Below, one piece after another: positions 7,872 through 13,504 of a stretch of DNA of 13,504 nucleotides. The stretch covers positions 1-13,504 of the forward strand of contig CAYYSU010000058.1 in assembly GCA_964474455.1 (NCBI GenBank). The letters run 5' to 3'. A model generated the notes under the pieces. It was given only the letters and a program-made list of their open reading frames with translations, was not told the DNA's origin and did not search any database. Within the stretch, counting starts at the first letter, position 1; the number at the start of each line of letters is the position of its first letter. Source of the stretch: BM520 sp964474455 (GTDB lineage Bacteria; Bacteroidota; Bacteroidia; Bacteroidales; BM520). Both the position numbers and the translations under genes were made by a program.

Positions 7872-7919
7872 CACCCGGAAAATAATCATATTTAAACATC
7901 ATAAAATCAATTTATTGTT

Positions 7920-8822
7920 ATGGCAATAACAAAACTGGAATCAATGTTCGAGAGGCTCAAGAGCCAACAAAAAAAACGCCTTGTGGGAGCTTATGCTTGT
8001 GACTCACACTCCATAGGAGCAATAAATGCTGCTGTCGAAAAAGGAATAGTCGAAGGAACACTTGTTGGTGATGAGGCTGCAATAGTCAAGGTATGTAACG
8101 ATGAAGGTATTAACATCAGTAAGTTCACCATAATAAACGAACCCAATGAGATGAAAGCAGCATTCAAAGCTGTGGAACTTATCAACAAGGGAGAAGGTGA
8201 GATTCTTATGAAAGGTCTAGTAAGTACAGATAAATACATGCGTGCTATCCTTAACAAAGAGACAGGGCTTATGCCTCCAAAAGCTGTTCTCAGTCATGTC
8301 ACTGTCATCGAAAACCCCAACTACCATAAACTGATGATTGTTGGGGATGTGGCTATAATCCCTGAACCAGATCTGAAACAAAAAGTCGCCATAACAAACT
8401 ATCTTATCAAAACAGCACAAGCCCTTGGCATAGAGACTCCTAGAGTTGCTATCCTTGCTGCCACGGAGCAGGTTTCTGCCGGTATGCAAGCTTGTATTGA
8501 CGCTTCTATTATTGCTAAGATGGGCGACCGTGGTCAGATAAAAAATGCACATATCGACGGGCCTCTGGCACTGGATGTTGCCATTGACAAAGAGAGTGCT
8601 GAGATCAAAAAACTCAAAGGTGAGGTGGCCGGAAATGCAGACTGTATCCTCTTCCCCAATATTGAGTCAGGGAATGTATTTTATAAAACAAACACAAAAC
8701 TTGCCGGTGCCGAACTCGGAGCCATGGTAGTGGGAGCTAAAGTGCCTTGCGTTCTCTCTTCTCGTGGTGACACCACACTCACAAAACTCTATTCCATAGC
8801 CCTGGCTGCTATGAATGCATAA
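7920..8822 (+). CDS. ptb: Phosphate butyryltransferase (phosphate acyltransferase), copy 1
   Basis: A cytoplasmic 300-aa enzyme of the phosphate acetyl/butyryltransferase family; acyl-CoA plus phosphate gives acyl-phosphate plus CoA. Family landmarks are LMKGLVSTDKYMRAIL (96-111), the DGPLALDVAIDKESA segment (213-227), LFPNIESGNVFYK (244-256) and the C-terminal SSRGDTTLTKLYSIALA (280-296), which matches the usual S-R-x-D-S/T pattern of Ptb proteins. The length is typical of Ptb and shorter than full-length acetate-type Pta. The ATG at 7920 follows a good promoter by about 50 nt. It is first in an operon with a second Ptb and butyrate kinase. The acyl chain (butyryl, isobutyryl, isovaleryl or other) cannot be read from the sequence. 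Confidence 0.88.
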   Translation: MAITKLESMFERLKSQQKKRLVGAYACDSHSIGAINAAVEKGIVEGTLVGDEAAIVKVCNDEGINISKFTIINEPNEMKAAFKAVELINKGEGEILMKGLVSTDKYMRAILNKETGLMPPKAVLSHVTVIENPNYHKLMIVGDVAIIPEPDLKQKVAITNYLIKTAQALGIETPRVAILAATEQVSAGMQACIDASIIAKMGDRGQIKNAHIDGPLALDVAIDKESAEIKKLKGEVAGNADCILFPNIESGNVFYKTNTKLAGAELGAMVVGAKVPCVLSSRGDTTLTKLYSIALAAMNA

Positions 8823-8832
8823 TATTAAAACA

Positions 8833-9747
8833 ATGCAACAACAACCCATAAAATCACTCGAGCACCTTGTGGAGCATGTGATAGCTTCAGGAATAAAAAA
8901 ACGCATCGCCGTAGCTTATGCACAGGATCCCAATACCATTGGTGCCATAGCAAAAGCTGTCAATAACGGTTTCGCTGAGGCTGTTATGATCGGCGATGAA
9001 GCAGAGATTATTCTTCGCTCCAAAGAGGTTGGTGTCAACCCGCAGATATTCTCCATCATCCATGAACCTAACGATCAGATGGCTGTAAACTTAGCGGTTA
9101 AGATGGTGAAAAACGATGATGCCGATGTGCTGATGAAAGGCCTGGTGGGGACAGACAAATTCCTGAGAGCCGTGCTTAACAAGCAAAGTGGCCTAATGAA
9201 GCCAAAAGCCGTCATGAGCTACGTTTGTGCTCTGCAGTTGCCGAAATATCATAAACTGCTATTCATTACCGACACCGCAGTGCTCCCATTCCCCGATCTT
9301 AAGGAGAAAACTGCCATGCTAAACTACGCAGTGGATATGGCTCACGCTTTTGGTATTGAAAAACCAAAGGTCGCACTAATAGGAGCATCGGAAAAGGTAA
9401 GCCCTAACTTCCCCAACTCTGTCGACTATGCTATGATGTCGAAAATGGCACAACGTGGCCAGATAAAAGACTGCATCGTTGACGGACCGCTGGATATCTT
9501 CCTCGCTTGTGACAAGGAGAGCGTAGCAATAAAAGGTGTCAACACACCGGTGGATGGCGATGCTGATGTACTACTATTCCCAACACTGGAAGCATGTAAC
9601 AGCTTCTACAAAGGTCTCATGCTCTTTGGCGGCGGCGAACTGGCAGGGCTGATACAGGGAACAGAAAAACCTGTTGTGGTAATGTCAAGAAGTGAAAGCG
9701 AAGCATCAAAATATTACTGCATAGCTCTATCTTGTTTAATGGCTTAA
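8833..9747 (+). CDS. Phosphate butyryltransferase paralogue, copy 2
   Basis: A 304-aa paralogue of the preceding gene, aligning along its whole length with somewhat under half the residues identical by eye. It keeps LMKGLVGTDKFLRAVL (100-115), DGPLDIFLACDKES (217-230) and LFPTLEACNSFYK (248-260). At the C-terminus it reads SRSESEASKYYCIAL, so the acidic residue after the S285-R286 pair is Glu in a changed context (copy 1 has SRGDTT). This may mean a different acyl-CoA preference or a changed role. Translation may start at ATG 8833, 10 nt after copy 1 ends, or at ATG 8815, which overlaps copy 1 by 8 nt and adds six residues; I prefer 8833 only weakly. Either way it is translated from the same message as ptb and butyrate kinase. 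Confidence 0.82.
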   Translation: MQQQPIKSLEHLVEHVIASGIKKRIAVAYAQDPNTIGAIAKAVNNGFAEAVMIGDEAEIILRSKEVGVNPQIFSIIHEPNDQMAVNLAVKMVKNDDADVLMKGLVGTDKFLRAVLNKQSGLMKPKAVMSYVCALQLPKYHKLLFITDTAVLPFPDLKEKTAMLNYAVDMAHAFGIEKPKVALIGASEKVSPNFPNSVDYAMMSKMAQRGQIKDCIVDGPLDIFLACDKESVAIKGVNTPVDGDADVLLFPTLEACNSFYKGLMLFGGGELAGLIQGTEKPVVVMSRSESEASKYYCIALSCLMA

Positions 9748-9775
9748 TAGATTAATCTACACAAAAAATATAACC

Positions 9776-10843
9776 ATGAAAGTACTGGCAATTAACCCCG
9801 GATCAACATCAACGAAGATCGCTGTTTATGAAGATGACAAAGAGATATTTATCAAAACGCTGCGTCATACTTCGGAAGAGTTGAAAGGATTTGAAAAAAT
9901 TACTGACGAATTTTCGTTCCGTAAGGATATCATAATCCATGAATTAAAAGAAGCCGACATCAACCTCAAAGAGTTAAATGCCATCATTGGGCGCGGTGGT
10001 TTGGTGAAGCCCATCCCAAGTGGGATTTATGAGGTGAACGATAAAATGAAAACGGATCTTATAAACAGCCCCTTGGGCGAACATGCCTCTAACCTGGGTG
10101 GTCTTATCGCTGATGATATTGCCAAAGAACTTGGTGGAGAGGTAAAAGCCTATATCGTGGATCCTGTTGTTGTTGATGAGCTTATGGATATTGCAAGGGT
10201 GTCAGGACACCCGCTGTTCGAGCGCCGCTCTATATTCCACGCACTTAACCAAAAAGCCATCGGACGTACTCATGCTGCCAAAGTGGGTAAAAAGTACGAA
10301 GAGATGAACCTTATCATCGCTCACCTCGGTGGTGGAATCTCCGTTGGGGCGCACGAAAAAGGTCGTGTGATTGATGTTAACAACGCCCTCGACGGAGACG
10401 GACCATTCTCTCCTGAACGATCAGGAACACTGCCCACAGGACAACTTGTAAACCTCTGCTTCAGTGGCAAGTATACTAAAAAAGATATAAAACTTATAAT
10501 CAAAGGTAAAGGCGGACTCGTGGCTCATTGTGGCACTAACAGCGCTTACGAAGTAGAGAGAAAAGCACAGGCCGGTGATAAAGATGCGCAGCTGATTGAA
10601 AACGCCATGGCGTACCAAATTGCCAAAGAATGCGGAGCAATGGCGGTGGCTCTTAATGGTAAAGTTGACGGCATAATACTTACTGGTGGAATTGCATATA
10701 ATCGTAACCTGGTGGAATATGTCAGACAACGCGTAGAGTTTATTGCGCCACTGGCTGTTTTCCCGGGCGAAGACGAAATGGGTGCCCTAGCCATGAATGG
10801 CATGATGGTGCTGAAAGGCGAAATTTCTGCTAAGGAATACTAA
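9776..10843 (+). CDS. buk: Butyrate kinase
   Basis: A 355-aa cytoplasmic kinase of the acetate/butyrate kinase (ASKHA) fold, at the usual length for Buk. It makes ATP and carboxylate from butyryl- or a related acyl-phosphate, or runs in reverse. The phosphate-1 loop AINPGSTSTKIAVY is at residues 5-18, GRGGLVKPIPSGIY at about 76-90, the HLGGGISVGAHEKGRVIDV segment with LDGDGPFSPERSGTLP at about 183-220, and the adenosine motif ILTGGIAYNRN at about 300-312. It starts 28 nt after the second Ptb gene, so acyl-CoA to acyl-phosphate to carboxylate is complete within the operon. The following nuclease gene starts 1 nt after its stop codon. Confidence 0.93.
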   Translation: MKVLAINPGSTSTKIAVYEDDKEIFIKTLRHTSEELKGFEKITDEFSFRKDIIIHELKEADINLKELNAIIGRGGLVKPIPSGIYEVNDKMKTDLINSPLGEHASNLGGLIADDIAKELGGEVKAYIVDPVVVDELMDIARVSGHPLFERRSIFHALNQKAIGRTHAAKVGKKYEEMNLIIAHLGGGISVGAHEKGRVIDVNNALDGDGPFSPERSGTLPTGQLVNLCFSGKYTKKDIKLIIKGKGGLVAHCGTNSAYEVERKAQAGDKDAQLIENAMAYQIAKECGAMAVALNGKVDGIILTGGIAYNRNLVEYVRQRVEFIAPLAVFPGEDEMGALAMNGMMVLKGEISAKEY

Positions 10844-10844
10844 T

Positions 10845-11687
10845 ATGACCACTAAGACCCGACAAATAAACGTACGAAAAAATAATGGAGACCTGGTTCC
10901 ATTTGACAGCAGGAAGCTAAAAAGTGCACTGATGCGCGCCGGAGCAGAATCGAAAGAGGCTGATGATATAGGAGAAAAAGTTACTGCAGCAGCTTACGAT
11001 GGCATCACAACAAAAAAAATCTATCAGATAGCATATCAAATGCTATACAAATACAGCCACCGCTCTGCAGGCCGATATCGTCTCAAAAAAGCTATACAAC
11101 AAATGGGACCAACAGGATTTCCTTTCGAGCATTTTGTCGCAAGACTCTTTGAAATAAAGGGATACGAAGTTGAAACCGGAATTCTAGTAAAAGGAAGATG
11201 TATCTCCCACGAAATGGATGTTGTGGCGAAAAAAGAAGGGAAAATACTTATGGGAGAATGTAAATTCCATCGTACCGACAGTGCCAAGAACGATGTGAAA
11301 ATAAGCCTCTATGTACACTCCCGAATGGAGGATGTCAAAGCAAAACTATCAATGGATAATCAACTACATAATACAACCTTTGAACCAATGCTGATTACCA
11401 ATACACGCTTTTCCAGAGATGCTGAGAAATATGGTGTTTGTGTCGGAATGAGACTTATATCATGGGATTTCCCCATTGGCGAAAGCCTAAAAGACCTTGT
11501 CGATAAAAACGGCCTACACCCTATCACCAGTCTCAAAGCATTGACGAAAAGAGAAAAAGAATTACTAATGCAAGAAGGTATTGTGCTATGCAGAGAGGTT
11601 GCGAATAATCCCAAGTATCTGGATCGTTTCAATATACCGGAAAAAAGAAAACATAAAATTATCCTGGAAGCCAAGGCTATGGTGTAG
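10845..11687 (+). CDS. ATP-cone / PD-(D/E)XK (Mrr-like) endonuclease fusion protein
   Basis: A 280-aa protein joining three parts. Residues 8-90 are an ATP-cone, the (d)ATP-sensing domain of ribonucleotide reductases and NrdR: NVRKNNGDLVPFDSRKL, then ITTKKIYQIAYQML and GRYRLKKAI. Residues 91-210 are a restriction-endonuclease-like domain with E95 (FEHF), D125 (HEMD), and E138 and K140 (GECK) forming the PD-(D/E)XK site, ending in TNTRFSRDAEKYGVCVGMRLI as in Mrr-type nucleases. Residues 226-262 (ITSLKALTKREKELLMQEGIV) look like a helix-hairpin-helix. No signal peptide or membrane segment is seen, so it is cytoplasmic. The ATG lies 1 nt after the buk stop, so translation is probably coupled. 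The domain calls are firm; the substrate and role (DNA repair, defence or nucleotide-sensing nuclease) are unknown. Confidence 0.82.
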   Translation: MTTKTRQINVRKNNGDLVPFDSRKLKSALMRAGAESKEADDIGEKVTAAAYDGITTKKIYQIAYQMLYKYSHRSAGRYRLKKAIQQMGPTGFPFEHFVARLFEIKGYEVETGILVKGRCISHEMDVVAKKEGKILMGECKFHRTDSAKNDVKISLYVHSRMEDVKAKLSMDNQLHNTTFEPMLITNTRFSRDAEKYGVCVGMRLISWDFPIGESLKDLVDKNGLHPITSLKALTKREKELLMQEGIVLCREVANNPKYLDRFNIPEKRKHKIILEAKAMV

Positions 11688-11761
11688 TAGAGTGTTGTTT
11701 AAAAAGAATTCGCCATTTGGCTGCGGAAACGATGTCCCGTAAATATAATTATGACCTTCAA

Positions 11762-11796
11762 ACCATTAATGTTTTCACTAATTCCAATGGTGAAAG
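11762..11796. terminator. Possible hairpin between the converging operons
   Basis: In the 139-nt gap between the nuclease gene and the minus-strand permease gene, TTTCAC (11773-11778) pairs with GTGAAA (11790-11795). An alternative pairing joins ACCATT (11762-11767) to AATGGT (11786-11791). The stems are only 6 bp, are mutually exclusive and lack a T-run. A terminator is expected here by position, but this is a weak candidate. Confidence 0.22.
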
Positions 11797-11826
11797 TATC
11801 CTTTATGACTGAAAAGTAAGAATTAA

Positions 11827-13143
11827 TTATAACGCTCCATAAATCAATCCGCCAATCGTTGCCATAACTACAACAAGAAGTACATAAACCATTGTTTTTT
11901 GCGTGCCCATAACGCCACGGATAACCAACATATTCGGCAGTGACAACGAAGGACCGGCAAGCAACAGCGCCAGTGCAGGACCTTTGCCCATTCCTGCGGC
12001 CATTAATCCCTGAAGGATAGGGACTTCTGTAAGGGTTGCAAAATACATAAACGCCCCAACAATAGAAGCAAAAAAATTAGAAAATAAGGAGTTGCCCCCA
12101 ACAAGATTGGCTATCCATTCATTGGGAATTATCCCGGCAATTGCGGTGTCGTCGTGGGTTGAACCCAGCAGAAAACCCGCAATGAGAACGCCAATAGCGA
12201 GAAGAGGCATGATTTGTTTCGCAAAATCCCACGAAGCAAGGGTCCACTCCTTATTGTCCGGGTCGCTTTGGTCTAATAGTGTGATAATGCTAAGACCAGC
12301 AATACCAACCACCACAGGTATCAAAGGTGTGGAGCTCAAAAAGGCAGAAGATGCCGTGGCAAGAAATACTAAAAGTACATGGTACCAATTAATTTTTAAA
12401 ATGGCGATAAGAGAATATATAAGTAACAATCCAAAGCCCGAGGTGATGTGCCATTTATGTTCCCATATCCAAAACCATGCTCCACTTGTAACACCTTCAT
12501 CCGGTTTGCCCCAGTTGGCAAAAACAAGTATTAACACGAGGGTAAAAAAATGAAAAGCCGTTTGCCACATGGGGCGTTTCTCCGGAATGTCGGGGATGCT
12601 CATTTGCTCTTCCCGTTTGGCTCTCTCCTCCTTCCGATAAATAAACGACATGGCAGAACCAATGACAACAGCAAACACTACCGCGCCAATAACTCTGGCA
12701 ACACCCATTTCAAATCCTAAAATACGGGCAGTAAGTATAATGGCAAGAATGTTAATGGCAGGACCGGAGTACAGAAACGCAATGGCAGGACCCAGACCGG
12801 CTCCCCGTTTGTGAATACTCGAAAATAAAGGCAAAATGGTGCAACTGCAAACTGCAAGTATAGCACCTGATAAAGAGGCCACCGTATAAGCCACCCACTT
12901 TTTTGCCTTTGCCCCAAAATACTTCATTACAGCTCCCTTACTGACAAACACGGCAATGACACCTGCAATAAAAAATGCAGGCAATAAACATAGAATTACG
13001 TGTTCGCGAGCATACCATTTTGCAAGATCCAACATGGCAAACAAGGCTTCGCTAAACCGCATATTTTCCAGTGGCATGAAATAGGCAAAAACAAAAACTG
13101 CTGCAATCCAGAACAGTATTTTAAGCTCTCTTTTAAGCTCCAT
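11827..13143 (-). CDS. ArsP/YraQ-family (DUF318) permease
   Basis: A 438-aa inner-membrane protein with about ten hydrophobic segments, in two halves split by a charged loop (about 170-195). The first half contains AVCSCTILPLFSSIHKRGAG (97-116), the family signature, with C99 and C101 as likely soft-metal or thiol contacts, followed by AIAFLYSGPAINILAI (120-135). The second half carries the repeat-like LLLAGPSLSLPNMLVI (393-408). ArsP members export trivalent organoarsenicals; related YraQ-type permeases have unproven substrates. Its gene follows the small thioredoxin-fold gene by 59 nt, a pairing often found beside arsenic-resistance genes, so metal(loid) efflux is the best guess. The ATG at 13143 gives an amphipathic N-terminus followed by the first membrane segment. 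Family call firm, substrate inferred. Confidence 0.87.
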   Translation of the reverse strand: MELKRELKILFWIAAVFVFAYFMPLENMRFSEALFAMLDLAKWYAREHVILCLLPAFFIAGVIAVFVSKGAVMKYFGAKAKKWVAYTVASLSGAILAVCSCTILPLFSSIHKRGAGLGPAIAFLYSGPAINILAIILTARILGFEMGVARVIGAVVFAVVIGSAMSFIYRKEERAKREEQMSIPDIPEKRPMWQTAFHFFTLVLILVFANWGKPDEGVTSGAWFWIWEHKWHITSGFGLLLIYSLIAILKINWYHVLLVFLATASSAFLSSTPLIPVVVGIAGLSIITLLDQSDPDNKEWTLASWDFAKQIMPLLAIGVLIAGFLLGSTHDDTAIAGIIPNEWIANLVGGNSLFSNFFASIVGAFMYFATLTEVPILQGLMAAGMGKGPALALLLAGPSLSLPNMLVIRGVMGTQKTMVYVLLVVVMATIGGLIYGAL

Positions 13144-13202
13144 TTTGAACGCTATCTATAAATGTGAGAATGTTTTTTACTACGGTTCTCAGTTTTGATT
13201 AA

Positions 13203-13436
13203 TTATTTCATCAGTAGTTTTGAGATTTCATCCACTGAAGGAACCCTTCCTTTAACAACAACCTCACCATCAATTACCAGGGCAGGAGTTAGCATTACAT
13301 CAAACTGCATAATATCAACAATATCCTCCACTTTTGTAACGGTGGCTTTGATACCAGTTTTTTCAATAGCCTCATTAGTTACTTTCTCCAGGAATTTGCA
13401 TTTTGCGCACCCTGTACCCAATACTTTAATATCCAT
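13203..13436 (-). CDS. Small thioredoxin-fold redox-disulfide protein
   Basis: A 77-aa cytoplasmic protein with a minimal thioredoxin fold. It opens with a beta-strand (DIKVLG), then the redox pair C10-A-K-C13, a helix, and the cis-proline loop TPALVIDGEVVVKGRVPS (T50-P51). It matches the redox-active disulfide protein 2/MTH895 type, shorter than true thioredoxin and lacking the WCGPC motif. The genes commonly sit beside ArsP-like permeases, and here it lies 59 nt upstream of one on the same strand. The protein may carry electrons or bind a metalloid for the permease. No promoter-like TAnnTTTG was seen in the 68 nt upstream within the window, so transcription may come from a gene beyond the edge. 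Confidence 0.83.
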   Translation of the reverse strand: MDIKVLGTGCAKCKFLEKVTNEAIEKTGIKATVTKVEDIVDIMQFDVMLTPALVIDGEVVVKGRVPSVDEISKLLMK

Positions 13437-13504
13437 CTTGAAAATATTTAAATGTTTATACCTATTGTGTCTGTTGTGTATTTGTAGAGATCTTCATGGT
13501 ATTT

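Larger units (their letters stand above)
7546..7919. other. 374-nt intergenic region between the envelope and ptb-buk operons
   Basis: AT-rich and without a credible gene. It holds the hairpin at 7575-7593, a weak AACTC/GAGTT hairpin at 7714-7729 (5-bp stem, 6-nt loop), the palindrome at 7833-7846 and the promoter at 7841-7871. Tiny reading frames at 7738 (14 codons) and 7810 (18 codons) look accidental. The stretch from about 7600 to 7710 shows nothing recognisable. Confidence 0.6.

Noticed and set aside
12092..12553. 153-codon plus-strand reading frame inside the permease gene.
   Set aside because: Antisense shadow of a well-supported membrane protein; no recognisable domain, promoter or start context.
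13165..13191. TGAGAA/TTCTCA inverted pair between the thioredoxin-fold and permease genes.
   Set aside because: A 6-bp stem with a 15-nt loop; no T-run in the direction of transcription and no conserved operator pattern recognised.
13448..13504. Minus-strand open stretch of 18 codons ending in TAA at the window edge, possibly the end of an upstream gene such as an ArsR regulator.
   Set aside because: Too short to identify, and another frame is nearly as open; it needs sequence beyond the window.

Overview
The window comes from a Bacteroidota genome, most likely a Bacteroidales/Marinilabiliales-type anaerobe or facultative anaerobe. Three things suggest this. The DNA is AT-rich, and start codons have no Shine-Dalgarno sequences but are preceded by Bacteroidota-type TAnnTTTG promoter boxes. 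The protein families also fit (DUF1207-like barrel, M64 peptidase, ptb-ptb-buk, ATP-cone nuclease). The genus is not determined.

Layout. (1) 277-3918: two tandem CLC anion channel/transporter paralogues, each with a C-terminal CBS pair. Each has a TACATTTG box exactly 7 nt before the chosen ATG, so both mRNAs may be almost leaderless. (2) 4104-7545: a three-gene envelope operon encoding a kelch-propeller lipoprotein, a predicted outer-membrane barrel (DUF1207-like) and a secreted M64 zinc peptidase. (3) 7546-7919: a 374-nt gap holding a hairpin after the peptidase gene and a well-formed promoter. The -33 box of that promoter lies inside a PurR/LacI-like palindrome. (4) 7920-11687: two tandem phosphate butyryltransferase paralogues, butyrate kinase and, 1 nt further on, an ATP-cone/PD-(D/E)XK nuclease fusion. 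(5) 11827-13436, minus strand: an ArsP/YraQ-type permease and the small CxxC thioredoxin-fold protein that usually accompanies it.

How they work together. The ptb-buk genes interconvert acyl-CoA, acyl-phosphate and carboxylate with ATP formation, as in fermentation of branched-chain or butyryl-CoA. The nuclease is apparently translated from the same message. The CLC pair handles inorganic anions, and its paralogues differ at the anion-selectivity residue (Pro versus His where E. coli ClC has Ser). The envelope operon encodes only exported products. The minus-strand pair is probably an export module for arsenic or another soft metal or metalloid.

No rRNA, tRNA, CRISPR array, insertion sequence or phage gene was seen. 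The most interesting leads are the nuclease coupled to buk, the operator-like palindrome over the ptb promoter, and the CLC filter substitutions with matched leaderless promoters.
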